Assembly: GCF_002157625.1 (NCBI RefSeq)
Contig: NZ_BDMM01000005.1
Coordinates: 248,001-312,000 of the forward strand
Source: Brevundimonas sp. SH203
GTDB taxonomy: Bacteria > Pseudomonadota > Alphaproteobacteria > Caulobacterales > Caulobacteraceae
Length of the DNA: 64,000 nt
Direction of reading: 5' to 3'
Below, one piece after another: positions 16,936-27,508 of the stretch. The first letter of the stretch is position 1. Every line of letters starts with the position of its first letter. A program made the translations under genes and the position numbers. The notes under the pieces were generated by a model. The model was not told the origin of the DNA, made no database searches, and was given only the letters and a program-made list of their open reading frames with translations.

Positions 16936-17595
16936 ATGACCCGCCTCCCCGCGTCCCGCGCCTACCAGGCCTTCCTGTTCGACATGGACGGCACATTGAT
17001 CACCTCGACCGCCGCCGCCGAACGGGTCTGGACCCGCTGGGCCGGGCGGCACGGTCTGGACGCGGCGGCCCTGCTGTCCGTCATGCATGGCGTGCGGGCC
17101 GCCGACACCATCCGCCGCCAGAACCTGCCCGACATCGATCTGGACGCCGAGATCGCCTGGGTCGAACGCGCCGAGATCGAGGATCTGGACGGCGTCGCCC
17201 CCATTCCCGGCGCCGTCGATTTCGTCGAACGCCTGCCGCCCGACCGCTGGGCCGTCGTCACCTCGGCCACAGTTCCTCTCGCCCGCGCGCGTCTGAAGGC
17301 CGCCGGCATCACGCCGCCCGCCGTCCTGATCACCGCCGAGGACGTCGAACGCGGCAAGCCCGACCCGGCCGGCTATCTGAAGGCCGCCGCCGCCCTGGGC
17401 GTCGACATCGCCGACTGTCTGGTGTTCGAGGACGCCGAGGCGGGCATCGCAGCCGGCGAAGCGGCTGACGCCGACGTGGTGGTCGTCACCGCCGCCTGGA
17501 CGCATCCGCTGCAGACGGCCCACCCGACGCTGGCGGACTATGCGGACGCGACGCTTGAGGTCGCAGCGGACGGATCTTTGACGTTCGGACGCTGA
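16936..17595 (+). CDS. HAD-superfamily sugar-phosphate phosphatase
   Basis: A 219-residue HAD enzyme with nucleophile D16 and D18 in FDMDGTLI, TSATVPLAR (motif II), KPDPAGYLKAA (motif III) and FEDAEAGIAAG (motif IV). The cap has HGVRAADTIRR, as in DOG1/YfbT-type sugar phosphatases, so the substrate is probably a hexose or polyol phosphate. GTG codons upstream (16921) could also start translation; ATG at 16936 is preferred. Confidence 0.85.
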   Translation: MTRLPASRAYQAFLFDMDGTLITSTAAAERVWTRWAGRHGLDAAALLSVMHGVRAADTIRRQNLPDIDLDAEIAWVERAEIEDLDGVAPIPGAVDFVERLPPDRWAVVTSATVPLARARLKAAGITPPAVLITAEDVERGKPDPAGYLKAAAALGVDIADCLVFEDAEAGIAAGEAADADVVVVTAAWTHPLQTAHPTLADYADATLEVAADGSLTFGR

Positions 17596-17692
17596 AATCG
17601 AACCCGGCCTGATAGTCAGCAGCCCGGAATGACGAAGCATGGTCGGCAGGCAGAGGTTTCGCGCCCGTGTCGAACCGCCTATCTTCCCCATC

Positions 17693-18148
17693 ATGATCGA
17701 CGACCTCTACAGCGCGCGCATCCTGACGCTGGCGGCGAACCTGCCGCATGCGGGCCGCCTGCCGACGCCGGACGGCACGGGCGAGCGGACGGCCAAGCTG
17801 TGCGGGTCGCGGGCGACGGTCGATGTGACTCTGGACGATCAGGCCCGCGTCGCCGCCTTCGCCCAGGACGTGAAAGCCTGCGCCCTGGGCCAAGCCGCCG
17901 CCGGGGTTCTGGGCCAGCACGTCATCGGCGCCTCGGTTCAGGACATCCAGGACGCGCGCGACGCCATGACCGCCATGCTGAAGTCCGGCGGCGACGGGCC
18001 GACCGGCCGGTTCGAGGATTTGCGCCTGTTGAAACAGGTCGCCGACTATCCGGCCCGCCATGCCTCGACCCTGGTCTCGCTGGAGGCGACGCTGGAAGCC
18101 ATGAAGAACGCCCTGACGGCGCGAACTCGTCTCGCCGGTGCGGCCTGA
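17693..18148 (+). CDS. IscU-like iron-sulfur scaffold homologue lacking the third cysteine
   Basis: A 151-residue NifU-N/IscU-fold protein starting MIDDLYSARILTLA. C37 (KLCGSR) and C63 (KACALGQAAA) match IscU C37 and C63, even in number, but the third ligand (IscU HCSIL) reads H123-A124 (RHASTL), and the Asp after the first Cys is Ser. It may carry iron or an unstable cluster, or act as an adaptor. It lies 79 bases before yidD and thrS, an order seen in other alphaproteobacteria (recalled). Confidence 0.82.
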   Translation: MIDDLYSARILTLAANLPHAGRLPTPDGTGERTAKLCGSRATVDVTLDDQARVAAFAQDVKACALGQAAAGVLGQHVIGASVQDIQDARDAMTAMLKSGGDGPTGRFEDLRLLKQVADYPARHASTLVSLEATLEAMKNALTARTRLAGAA

Positions 18149-18227
18149 CGGGCGCAGCCGGTTGATCCCCCTGCGATGACGGGGGATAAGCGCAGCGAAC
18201 CCTAATCAGCCCCCGGCGAAGGGACGA

Positions 18228-18500
18228 ATGTCTCTCTATGAACGCGGCGTGCGCGCCGCCCATCGGGGCTACAAGCTGACGCTGTCCCCCCTGATCGGCC
18301 AGCAGTGCCGGTTCCTGCCGACCTGTTCGGATTACGGGCGCGACGCCCTGATCCGGCACGGTCCGGTCCGTGGGGGATGGCTCACCGTGCGCAGGCTCTG
18401 TAAATGCCATCCCTTCGGGGGATCGGGATACGACCCGGTCCCGCCACGCGAGGCCGCCTTGGCGGATCACGCGAGAGAAAAGTCAAAGACTGAAAAATGA
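18228..18500 (+). CDS. yidD: Membrane protein insertion efficiency factor YidD
   Basis: A 90-residue YidD protein. The family core is plain: [27 protein letters not shown], then [24 protein letters not shown]. It aids YidC/Sec insertion of inner-membrane proteins. It overlaps thrS by four bases (ATGA), so the two are translationally coupled. Confidence 0.95.
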   Translation: MSLYERGVRAAHRGYKLTLSPLIGQQCRFLPTCSDYGRDALIRHGPVRGGWLTVRRLCKCHPFGGSGYDPVPPREAALADHAREKSKTEK

Positions 18501-20431
18501 TCGACCTGAAATTCCCCGACGGCGCGGTGCGCCAATATCCGGCCGGCTCCACGGCGCGCGACGTCGCGACCTCCATCTCGCCGTCTCTGGCCAAGAAGGC
18601 CGTGCTGGCCGAGCTGAACGGCGAGCAGCGCGACATGGGCCGTGTGCTGGAGACGGGCGGCGACTTCCGCCTGATCATGCGCGACGATCCGGCCGCCCTC
18701 TACACCATCCGCCACGACACGGCCCACGTTCTGGCCGAGGCCGTCCAGACCCTGTTCCCCGGAACCCAGGTCACGATCGGCCCGGCCATCGAGGACGGCT
18801 TCTACTACGACTTCTATCGCGACGAGCCCTTCTCGACCGACGACTTCGCCGCCATCGAAAAGGAGATGGGCCGGATCGTGGACCGCGACGCCAAGTTCGA
18901 GCGCGAGGTCTGGGAACGGGACGAGGCGATCCAATTCTTCGAGGCGCGCGGCGAGAAGTTCAAGGCCGAGCTGATCCGCGACCTGCCGGGGACCGAGACC
19001 ATCACCCTGTACAAGCAGGGCGACTGGATCGACCTGTGCCGGGGGCCGCACTTCCCCTCGACGCGCCACGTCGGCAAGGCGTTCAAACTGACCAAGCTGG
19101 CCGGCGCCTATTGGCGGGGCGACAGCAAGCGCGAGCAGCTTCAGCGCATCTACGGCACCGCCTGGGCGACCAAGGAAGACCTGGACGCCTATATGCAGCG
19201 GCTGGAAGAGGCCGAGAAGCGCGACCACCGCAAGGTCGGCAAGGCGATGGAACTCTTCCATATGCAGGAAGAGGGCCGGGGCATGGTCTTCTGGCACCCC
19301 AAGGGCTGGGTGCTGTGGCGCGTGCTGGAGGCCTATATGCGCCGCCGCCTGGACGCCGCCGGCTATGTCGAGGTCAAGACGCCCCAGGTTCTGGACCGCA
19401 AATTCTGGGAACAGAGCGGCCACTGGGACAAATACCGCCCCAATATGTTCGTCTGCGAGACGGTCGAGGGCGAGACCCTGTCGCTCAAGCCGATGAATTG
19501 CCCCGGCCACGTCCAGATCTTCGATCAGGGCCAGCGGTCCTATCGCGAACTGCCGCTGCGCATGGCCGAGTTCGGCGCCTGCCACCGCTATGAGCCCTCG
19601 GGTTCGCTGCACGGCCTGATGCGGGTACGTGGCTTCACCCAGGACGACGCCCACATCTTCTGCCGCGAGGACCAGATCGTCGAGGAGACGGCCGCGTTCA
19701 TCAAACTGGCCCGCAGCGTCCACGCCGACCTCGGCATGGAGACGGCCTACATCAGCCTGGGCACCCGGCCCGAGAACCGCGCCGGCACGGACGAGTTCTG
19801 GGACAAGGCCGAGGCCCTGATGGCCGAGGCCGCCCGCGCCGCCGGGACCGAACCGGTCGTGACCGAGGGCGACGGCGCCTTCTACGCGCCCAAGCTGGAC
19901 TTCATCGTCAAGGACGCCATCGGCCGCGAATGGACCTGCGGCACGATCCAGCTGGACTATGTCCTGCCCGAACGTCTGGACGCGACCTACATCGCCGAGG
20001 ACGGCCAGAAGCACCGGCCGGTCATGCTGCACCGCGCGATTCTGGGATCGTTCGAACGGTTCATCGGCATCATGATCGAGAACTACGCCGGCGCCTTCCC
20101 CCTGTGGCTGGCCCCGACCCAGGCCGTGGTGGCCACCATCACCTCAGACGCCGACGACTATGCCCGCGACGTGATGGAGCGCTTCAAGGCCGCCGGCCTG
20201 CGCACCGAGATCGACCTGAGAAACGAGAAGGTCGGCTACAAGGTCCGCGAGCATTCGGTCGGCAAGGTCCCGGTCATCGCCGTCGTCGGCAGGAAGGAAG
20301 CCGAAGAGGGCATGGTCGCCATCCGCCGCCTGGGCAGCCAGGCCCAGACCCTGGTCACGGTCGAGGAAGCCATCCGCATCCTGACCGACGAGGCGACCCC
20401 GCCGGATCTGAGGCGGGCACGCGAGGCCTAA
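18497..20431 (+). CDS. thrS: Threonine--tRNA ligase
   Basis: A 644-residue class II synthetase. Domains: TGS (1-62), editing domain with the HxxxH zinc motif H73/H77 in [11 protein letters not shown] and later DLCRGPHFP, catalytic core from about 250 ([10 protein letters not shown] with the zinc cysteine, [29 protein letters not shown] in pieces), and the C-terminal anticodon domain from about 545 ([10 protein letters not shown]). It charges tRNA-Thr and clears Ser-tRNA-Thr. Full length. No T-box or other leader is visible because the start is inside yidD. Confidence 0.98.
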   Translation: MIDLKFPDGAVRQYPAGSTARDVATSISPSLAKKAVLAELNGEQRDMGRVLETGGDFRLIMRDDPAALYTIRHDTAHVLAEAVQTLFPGTQVTIGPAIEDGFYYDFYRDEPFSTDDFAAIEKEMGRIVDRDAKFEREVWERDEAIQFFEARGEKFKAELIRDLPGTETITLYKQGDWIDLCRGPHFPSTRHVGKAFKLTKLAGAYWRGDSKREQLQRIYGTAWATKEDLDAYMQRLEEAEKRDHRKVGKAMELFHMQEEGRGMVFWHPKGWVLWRVLEAYMRRRLDAAGYVEVKTPQVLDRKFWEQSGHWDKYRPNMFVCETVEGETLSLKPMNCPGHVQIFDQGQRSYRELPLRMAEFGACHRYEPSGSLHGLMRVRGFTQDDAHIFCREDQIVEETAAFIKLARSVHADLGMETAYISLGTRPENRAGTDEFWDKAEALMAEAARAAGTEPVVTEGDGAFYAPKLDFIVKDAIGREWTCGTIQLDYVLPERLDATYIAEDGQKHRPVMLHRAILGSFERFIGIMIENYAGAFPLWLAPTQAVVATITSDADDYARDVMERFKAAGLRTEIDLRNEKVGYKVREHSVGKVPVIAVVGRKEAEEGMVAIRRLGSQAQTLVTVEEAIRILTDEATPPDLRRAREA

Positions 20432-20520
20432 GGCCGAATCCGCACACAGGAACGGAAGTCGGATCGATCGCTTGTGGTGGGGCGCGCCCGTGCGCTCCAC
20501 TCCTTCCGCGAGAGACGATC

Positions 20521-21027
20521 ATGGCCGATAAGACGCTCGACACCCTGTTTCACGACACCCTGCGCGACATCTATTACGCCGAACGCAAAATCCTGAAATC
20601 GTTGCCGAAGATGGCGCGGGCGGCCCGCTCGCCCGACCTGAAGGCGGCCTTCGAAAAGCACAAGGATCAGACCGAGGGCCAGATCGAACGTCTGCAACAG
20701 GTGTTCGACATCATCGGCAAGGCTGCGCGCGGCAAGACCTGCGACGCCATCGAGGGCATCCTGGCCGAGGGCGAGGAGATCATGGACGAGTACAAGGACA
20801 GCCCCGCCCTCGACGCCGGCCTGCTGGCCGCCGCCCAGGCTGTCGAACACTATGAGATCACCCGCTACGGCACACTGAAGCGTTGGGCGACGGTTCTGGG
20901 AATGAAGGATGCGGCGGCCCTGCTGGACGAAACCCTGCAGGAAGAATCCCGGACCGACGAAGACCTGACCGGCATCGCCGATGCGGCGGTCAACGCCGAG
21001 GCCATGGCGACGGACAAGCCCGTCTAG
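20521..21027 (+). CDS. Ferritin-like DUF892 (YciE/YciF) stress protein
   Basis: A 168-residue four-helix protein beginning MADKTLDTLFHDTLRDIYYAERKI in pieces, with EKHKDQTEGQIERLQQVF and AAAQAVEHYEITRYGTLKRWA. These E/H positions are the DUF892 di-iron sites. Relatives are stress-induced and often sit near general stress genes. It has its own 89-base upstream gap; a GGAAC at 20449 was examined as an EcfG -35 and not accepted. Confidence 0.9.
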   Translation: MADKTLDTLFHDTLRDIYYAERKILKSLPKMARAARSPDLKAAFEKHKDQTEGQIERLQQVFDIIGKAARGKTCDAIEGILAEGEEIMDEYKDSPALDAGLLAAAQAVEHYEITRYGTLKRWATVLGMKDAAALLDETLQEESRTDEDLTGIADAAVNAEAMATDKPV

Positions 21028-21120
21028 CGGCCCGTTCCGTCAGGACGAAAAGTGCGCCACCGTACACCGGAAACGAAATAAGTCGTTCATTCACTGTATC
21101 TTAGCGGATCAGGCGCCATC

Positions 21121-21135
21121 GTTCGACGATCGAAC
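21121..21135. promoter_or_regulatory. Perfect palindrome before histidine kinase gene
   Basis: GTTCGA-CGA-TCGAAC is an inverted repeat with six-base arms, 16 bases before the kinase start and downstream of a possible -10 (TATCTT near 21097). It could be an operator; no regulator is assigned. Confidence 0.35.
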
Positions 21136-21151
21136 CTGTGAAAGTGCGGCC

Positions 21152-22483
21152 ATGCTTCCTGACGATTACGTCCAGCGCCCGCTTCTGCACCGACTGATCG
21201 CCGCCGGCGATCTGAGGTATTGGCTGATCGCCAGTTGGGCGCTGGCGCTGCTAACCACGACCAACCTCGTCATCGCGGGCACCTGGTTCCTCGTCACGAC
21301 CGTCGTGGGCGTGGGGCGAGGCTATATCGACAGACGATCGACGCCGAAAACGCGCCTGATCATAGCGACCCTGTCATGCGCCTGCTGGGCGGCGGCGCCG
21401 ATCCTGTCGTTCCGATACGGGAGCGTTTACGGCGTGCCCCTGGCGGTCGCCCTGCTGATGGCGGGCTATGTGCTGGTCTTCACCCAGATGCGCGCCGCGC
21501 CGCGCGAGGCGCTGATCGTCTCGGCCCCCTATTCCGCGGCGTCCTTGTGGCTGCTGGTTCAGGAATGGGGGTCGCCGGGCTTCTGGGTTCTGCTGGCCAT
21601 CACCCCCGTCCTCGGCCTGGCCCTGCTGATCAAGGTCACGATCACCCAGATGAAGGATGCGGAACTGGAGGCCGTGAACCATCGGCAGGCCGATCTGATC
21701 GCGGAGCTGGAAGTCGCCCGGGATCGCGCCAACGCGGCCAGCGCCGCCAAGTCCAACTTCCTAGGCGTCATATCGCACGAGCTGCGCACGCCGATGAACG
21801 GGGTGCTGGGCGCCGCGCAACTGCTGCGGATGACCGATCTGAACGCGCGTCAATCCAGCTTCGTGGACATCATCACCCAGTCCGGCGACGGCCTTCTGGT
21901 GCTGCTGAACGACATTCTGGACCTGACCAAGATCGAGGCCGGCCGCATGGATCTAGCCCCCGTGCTGATCGAGACGGAGGGCTTGATGGAGCGTCTCATC
22001 GGCCCGTTCGGCGCCCAGGCGGAGGCGAAGGGTCTGCGATTCACCGCCGAGCAGCGCGGCGACTGGCCCGCCCTGGCCTGTCTGGACCCCCTGCGGCTGG
22101 CCCAGATCAGCAACAACCTGTTGGGCAACGCCGTCAAATTCACCCCCGCCGGCGAGGTTCGCTTCGTCATGGAGGGCGAACGCCGCCCCGACGGCCGGCT
22201 GGCCTTACGCATCGACATCGGCGACAGCGGCATCGGCATCGCGCCCGAGGACCAGGCGCGTCTGTTCCAGCCCTTCACCCAGGTCGACGATTCCTCCACC
22301 CGGCGGTTCGGCGGCACAGGTCTGGGCCTCAGCATCTGTCACCGTCTCGCGGTGCTGATGGGCGGCCAGATCACCGTCCAGTCCGAGGTCGGGCGCGGCT
22401 CGGTCTTCACCATCGCGGTCGTGGTCGATGCGCCGGAATGGGCGGCCGATCCCGTCAACGCCGCCCGGCCCGACGCCGCCTGA
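21152..22483 (+). CDS. Membrane sensor histidine kinase
   Basis: A 443-residue kinase. About five to six hydrophobic segments fill residues 22-165, then a coiled linker (KDAELEAVNHRQADLIAELE), the HisKA box with H209 in SHELRTPMNGVLG, and the ATPase domain with N box (SNNLLGNAVKF), G1 (DSGIGI) and G2 (FGGTGLGLSI). There is no receiver domain and no response regulator next door, so it is an orphan. It resembles the kinase part of hybrid kinases. Its TGA abuts the stop of convergent dapD (TGATCA). Confidence 0.92.
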   Translation: MLPDDYVQRPLLHRLIAAGDLRYWLIASWALALLTTTNLVIAGTWFLVTTVVGVGRGYIDRRSTPKTRLIIATLSCACWAAAPILSFRYGSVYGVPLAVALLMAGYVLVFTQMRAAPREALIVSAPYSAASLWLLVQEWGSPGFWVLLAITPVLGLALLIKVTITQMKDAELEAVNHRQADLIAELEVARDRANAASAAKSNFLGVISHELRTPMNGVLGAAQLLRMTDLNARQSSFVDIITQSGDGLLVLLNDILDLTKIEAGRMDLAPVLIETEGLMERLIGPFGAQAEAKGLRFTAEQRGDWPALACLDPLRLAQISNNLLGNAVKFTPAGEVRFVMEGERRPDGRLALRIDIGDSGIGIAPEDQARLFQPFTQVDDSSTRRFGGTGLGLSICHRLAVLMGGQITVQSEVGRGSVFTIAVVVDAPEWAADPVNAARPDAA

Positions 22484-23349
<866 letters not shown>

Positions 23350-23353
<4 letters not shown>

Positions 23354-24009
23354 GCGGCGTCCTTGAGGGTCAGGTCGGAGAGGAAGTCGAGAAGATCGGG
23401 GGCGACGATGTCGATATGGTCGCCCAGCGGTTTGCCGTGCCCGTCGCCGATCAGGATGGTGGCCATGCCCAGCGCCTTGGCCGGCTCCAGGTTCTTCGGC
23501 GTGTCCTCGAAAAAGGCGGCGCGGTGCGGCGCGATGTCGAACCGCTCCAACATCCGCCGGAACGTCGCCGGACTGGGCTTGGGCGTCAGATCCCCGTCCT
23601 CGATGGCGAAGACGCCGGCGAAACAGTCGGAAATCCCGATCCGGTCCAGCACCCGGTGCGCATAGTCGCGCGCGCCGTTGGTGAAGACGAAACACTGGCC
23701 CGGCAGGGCCTTCAACCGTTCGGCCAGACGAGGGTTCGGCTCCACCGAATCCAGCGGCACGTCATGCACCTCCTTCAGGAAGCGCTCGGTATCCACCGCA
23801 TAGTTGGCCATCAGCCCCGCCAGGGTCGTGCCATGCTCGTCCAGGAACTGGCGCTGCATCACCGCCGCCTCTTCCGGCGCGAGGCCCACGGCCTCGACCA
23901 CGAAGGCGTTTATCCGCGCCTGGACCAGCCGCATCAGTCCCTGCTCGCGCGGGTACAGGGTGTCGTCCATGTCGAACACCCAGGCGCGCACGTTCGACAG
24001 GTCGATCAA
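23350..24009 (-). CDS. HAD pyrimidine 5'-nucleotidase
   Basis: A 219-residue HAD hydrolase with nucleophile D13 and D15 in [23 protein letters not shown] (motif II), [11 protein letters not shown] (motif III) and [17 protein letters not shown] (motif IV). The DMDDTLYP form and NGxxxHA segment match SDT1-type pyrimidine 5'-nucleotidases. It overlaps argB upstream and dapD downstream by four bases each, so the three genes are one operon. Confidence 0.88.
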
Positions 24010-24935
24010 GACGCCTTCACCAGGGTGCCGGCCCCGAACTCGGTGAACAGCTCGACCAGCATGGCGTGCGGCCGCCGACCGTCCAGGATGACGACCGCCT
24101 CAACCCCCGCCCGCACAGCCGCCATGGCCGTCTCCAGCTTGGGAATCATGCCGCCGGAGGCGACGCCGGTGTCGATCAGCCTTTGCGCCTCGTCCAGCGT
24201 CATCTGGCGGATGATCTCGCCGTCCGCGCCCTTGACCCCCGGCACGTCGGTCAACAGCAGCATCCGCTTGGCGCCCAGTGAACCGGCGATGGCGCCCGCC
24301 ACCGTGTCGGCGTTGACGTTGTAGGTCTGGCCGTCCTCGGCCACCCCGATCGGGGCGATGACCGGCACCCAGTCCTCGGTCTCCGAGGCGATCAGACCGG
24401 CGATCAGCTTGGGATCGACCCTGGTCGGCTCGCCGACGAAGCCCAGATCGACCTCGTGTTCGATCATGCTGTCGGGATCACGCTTGGTCCGGCGCGTCTT
24501 CTCGACCGTCAGCAGACCGGCGTCCTTGCCCGACAGGCCGACGCCGCGCACGTCCGCCTCCTTGCCGGCCATGGTGATCCAGTGGGCGATCTCTTTATTC
24601 ACGGCGCCCGACAGCACCATTTCGGCGACCTCCATCGTCGCCGGATCGGTCACACGCAAACCATCGACAAACGCCGACTTCACGCCCGCCTTGTCCAGCA
24701 TGGCGCTGATCTGCGGCCCGCCGCCATGCACCACGACCGGGTTGACCCCCATCAGCTTCAGCAGCACCACATCAGCCGCAAACTGACGCGCCACCGCGCT
24801 CTCGCCCATGGCGTGCCCGCCATATTTGATGACCACGGTCTCGCGATCATAAACCTGAATATACGGCAGGGCCTCGGCGAGCGTCTTCGCCGTCTCCCAG
24901 CTGCGTTCTTCGGACTGGCGTTCTGTTTCGTTCAT
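24006..24935 (-). CDS. argB: Acetylglutamate kinase
   Basis: A 309-residue amino-acid kinase. [11 protein letters not shown] (phosphate-binding lysine), VVHGGGPQI (acetylglutamate site) and [29 protein letters not shown] in pieces are the family blocks. It phosphorylates N-acetylglutamate in arginine synthesis. It begins the argB-HAD-dapD operon. The 123 bases upstream separate it from the end of the polysaccharide operon. Confidence 0.97.
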   Translation of the reverse strand: MNETERQSEERSWETAKTLAEALPYIQVYDRETVVIKYGGHAMGESAVARQFAADVVLLKLMGVNPVVVHGGGPQISAMLDKAGVKSAFVDGLRVTDPATMEVAEMVLSGAVNKEIAHWITMAGKEADVRGVGLSGKDAGLLTVEKTRRTKRDPDSMIEHEVDLGFVGEPTRVDPKLIAGLIASETEDWVPVIAPIGVAEDGQTYNVNADTVAGAIAGSLGAKRMLLLTDVPGVKGADGEIIRQMTLDEAQRLIDTGVASGGMIPKLETAMAAVRAGVEAVVILDGRRPHAMLVELFTEFGAGTLVKAS

Positions 24936-25058
24936 TGCCCGCGCGAGATAGCGGCCAAGCCTGGCCGAGTCACTATGAAACCGGGCCTTACCGTTCGCCC
25001 TGATATAGAATTGCGCGAAGGGGTTTTTGGCATAACGGCCCCTCCCTCGGTCGTATGA

Positions 25059-26234
25059 TCAGCGCGGGAGGTCAGTTCCCGGGACGACCGAGCCCTCCGC
25101 CACCTTAAGGTTCAGAAGCTCATTAATCGCGCAGGAAATATGGTAAAACGAACTAGCAGGCACCAATTCTTCCAAAAAGGCCCCGTCTTTCAGCATCTTG
25201 TCGGCCCAAAGGGCAGGGCGGTCAGCCAGGAAATACTTCTCCAGCCCCCTATAGGCGTCGATGATTTCACGCCCCTCGTTATCGGCGCCGGTGCGCGCAT
25301 AACGCGATACCGCCGCCTTCATGCGCTCGGTTTGAGGCCACAGTCGCGCCCTGTGGTCGTGAACATCACCATTAGTCAGGACTTCATTGATGGCGACGCC
25401 GCGCTCAGCATCAATACCCCTTGAGCGCGCAAACCCCGTCAGAGCATCAGAAACGGCCAAGGCGTCCGCGCCTCCAATCACCGCAAATCCTTCAAACAAC
25501 CACGCCCACTCCAGGCAATGCCCCGGCTCTGTGATCCGCCCACGCACATCACCCAGCGGTCGCCAGTCTTGCTCAAAATACTCAAGCAGAGCACCGGTGT
25601 CCGCATCGACAAACCGCGTCCGGCAAAGTTCGGCGATGGACGCAGCCGCGTCGCCAAAACGCTGCCGCCCGCTGAACTGATAGAGTGCACTAAACGCCTC
25701 CAGCAAATGCATGTGGGGATTCTGACGACGGATCGAACCGTCCACAATCTCCCCCTCAGTGAAGCCGCCTTCAGAATGGCTCCAGCGGCTCTCGAGAACA
25801 TCGAGCAAGCGCTCCGCTTCATCGAACAGACTGGATTTCTCAAGAAGACTTCCAGAAGCGGCAAGGCCAAACAAAACAAACGCCTGATCATACAGATCGG
25901 CACGTTCATCAAGCACATCACCATCATGGGTGAGTTTGTGAACAAAGAAGCCATCCTGCCGCCGCGCTGAGCTCAACAGTCGATTGACCGTCTGCTGGAC
26001 CTGATCGACCGCAGGTCCATCCCAATCCTGACGATGAGCGACAGAAAATGCGTAAATCTGACGAGCCTGGACAAAGGTGCGATAGTACTCTGCGATAGAC
26101 TCGCCTGTCCGCGACAATTTTTCCGCATAAAGACCCGATGCAGTGCGCCCCGTCCGGCTCCAGAATGGCGCAGCAATATTGACCAACCACTCTCTGGACT
26201 TAAACTGAATCTGTCCAATTTCTTTAGTGATCAT
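25059..26234 (-). CDS. AGE-family sugar epimerase/isomerase
   Basis: A 391-residue (alpha/alpha)6-barrel enzyme of the N-acylglucosamine 2-epimerase family. Landmarks: YDQAFVLFGLA (115-125), NPHMHLLEA (172-180), EPGHCLEWAWL (236-246), RLWPQTE (297-303) and SSFYHI (361-366); the histidines of the HMHLLEA and EPGH blocks are the expected catalytic ones. The family interconverts aldoses and ketoses or 2-epimers (for example mannose to fructose). The ATG overlaps the end of the heptose bifunctional gene by four bases, so it is the last gene of that operon. Its substrate may be a heptose phosphate or mannose phosphate (inference). A second AGE domain occurs in the fusion at 44260-46476. Confidence 0.88.
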   Translation of the reverse strand: MITKEIGQIQFKSREWLVNIAAPFWSRTGRTASGLYAEKLSRTGESIAEYYRTFVQARQIYAFSVAHRQDWDGPAVDQVQQTVNRLLSSARRQDGFFVHKLTHDGDVLDERADLYDQAFVLFGLAASGSLLEKSSLFDEAERLLDVLESRWSHSEGGFTEGEIVDGSIRRQNPHMHLLEAFSALYQFSGRQRFGDAAASIAELCRTRFVDADTGALLEYFEQDWRPLGDVRGRITEPGHCLEWAWLFEGFAVIGGADALAVSDALTGFARSRGIDAERGVAINEVLTNGDVHDHRARLWPQTERMKAAVSRYARTGADNEGREIIDAYRGLEKYFLADRPALWADKMLKDGAFLEELVPASSFYHISCAINELLNLKVAEGSVVPGTDLPR

Positions 26235-27451
26235 TCTTCATCTCTATTCAACAGACGCTCCCGCACGAAGGTATAGAGGCTTTGACCGCTAAACAAAGCA
26301 CCTTGAACGCCCGCGGCCTCAGCAGCGGCGACATCACTGACCTGATCTCCGACCATCAGGCTGCGGGCCGCATCAACGTCCCAATGCGCCATCAGATCCA
26401 ACAGCATTCCCGGCTGAGGTTTACGCCACGGATGCGCGATCGAAAGCCCCTCCACGACACCATCAGGATGATACGGGCAGTACCGCCAGTCATCGATATA
26501 GCCCCCGGCCTCACGCAGTTCTGCCTGCATCCAATCAAAAAGGCCCACGACATCCTGTGTCGTGTAATAGCCGCGGGCTACGCCTGACTGGTTGGTGACG
26601 ACAAATACAAAATAGCCCGCTTCATTGGCGTAGCGGATCGCCTCCTTACTGCCTGGCATCCAACGGAACCGATCCTGCGATCCTACATAACTATCATCAT
26701 GATTGATGACCCCGTCGCGATCCAGAAACAGGGCGGGACGACGTTGACGCGCAGGTATTTCATACTGACTTCGGGCGTAGGCTTCCGGAACACCGATATC
26801 GAGAAAATACCCTTCTGAACGCACAGCGCGCAGCTTTCCCGCCCTCGCAAGTACGGGCAGCAAATCTGCCTCCAGCGAGAAACATTTCTGCCGACCTTCG
26901 AATTGCGATCTTGAAAAGCAGTAGACACCGCCGTTGACATAGAAGGGCGCTTGCTGCGCCTCACCCCGCGGCGCCACCCGCATAGCACGACCATCGCCAC
27001 CCACCTCGATTGTTTCATACCGATCAGCCAAATCGATCTCGCGGATAGCTACGCTCGCTACGTCCTCACCGGGATCGGCGCAGAGGGCATTCCAATTGAA
27101 GTCGAACCAGGTGTCGCCATTGATGAGCAGAAAACGCTCGTCCAGATAGGGCAGCGCATTAACCACCGCCCCACCCGTACCCAGCGGTTCATTCTCGATC
27201 GAAATATCTACCGAGCAATTGCGTGGAAGCGCGCGCCGAAGATCGTCGATCATGCTTAAAACACGTTCAGGACGATATCCGGCCAACAGCAGAACTTTTC
27301 GGAAACCCATCCGCCAGGCTTCGCGGATCAGCAATTCGACAAAAGGTCGACCACCGACGGGAAGCAAGGGCTTGGGCGTTTCACGTGTAAGTTCACCAAG
27401 GCGCGTTCCCATGCCGCCCAGAAGGATGGCGCATTGTTCGACCACGTTCAT
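26231..27451 (-). CDS. Fusion: heptose-1-phosphate nucleotidyltransferase (HddC-like) + heptose bisphosphate phosphatase (GmhB-like)
   Basis: A 406-residue bifunctional protein. Residues 1-230 are a sugar nucleotidyltransferase (LLGGMGTRLGELT, KPLLPVGGRPF, then LLINGDTWFD and YVNGGVYCF), closest in pattern to D-glycero-alpha-D-manno-heptose-1-phosphate guanylyltransferase. Residues 238-400 are a HAD-IIIA phosphatase of the GmhB type (FLDRDGVIN with D244, TNQSG at 286-290, RKPQPGM, GDQVSD). The zinc-binding cysteines of GmhB are mostly lost: CPYHP (325-329) is followed by AHPWRKP instead of CxCRKP. It follows hddA by 57 bases, and its end overlaps the AGE gene. With HddA it covers three of the four GDP-heptose steps. 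Confidence 0.85.
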   Translation of the reverse strand: MNVVEQCAILLGGMGTRLGELTRETPKPLLPVGGRPFVELLIREAWRMGFRKVLLLAGYRPERVLSMIDDLRRALPRNCSVDISIENEPLGTGGAVVNALPYLDERFLLINGDTWFDFNWNALCADPGEDVASVAIREIDLADRYETIEVGGDGRAMRVAPRGEAQQAPFYVNGGVYCFSRSQFEGRQKCFSLEADLLPVLARAGKLRAVRSEGYFLDIGVPEAYARSQYEIPARQRRPALFLDRDGVINHDDSYVGSQDRFRWMPGSKEAIRYANEAGYFVFVVTNQSGVARGYYTTQDVVGLFDWMQAELREAGGYIDDWRYCPYHPDGVVEGLSIAHPWRKPQPGMLLDLMAHWDVDAARSLMVGDQVSDVAAAEAAGVQGALFSGQSLYTFVRERLLNRDEE

Positions 27452-27508
27452 TTATCCTTGTTCGCTCGACCAAACAGAATCGATCTGCCGATCAACACCT
27501 TGGAGCCC

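Noticed and set aside
20449..20475. GGAAC possible EcfG/SigT -35 before the DUF892 gene
   Set aside because: No CGTT-type -10 at 16-17 bases; the best match has two mismatches.
21050..21110. GGAAAC...CGTTC before the histidine kinase as an ECF promoter
   Set aside because: Spacing of nine bases is far too short.
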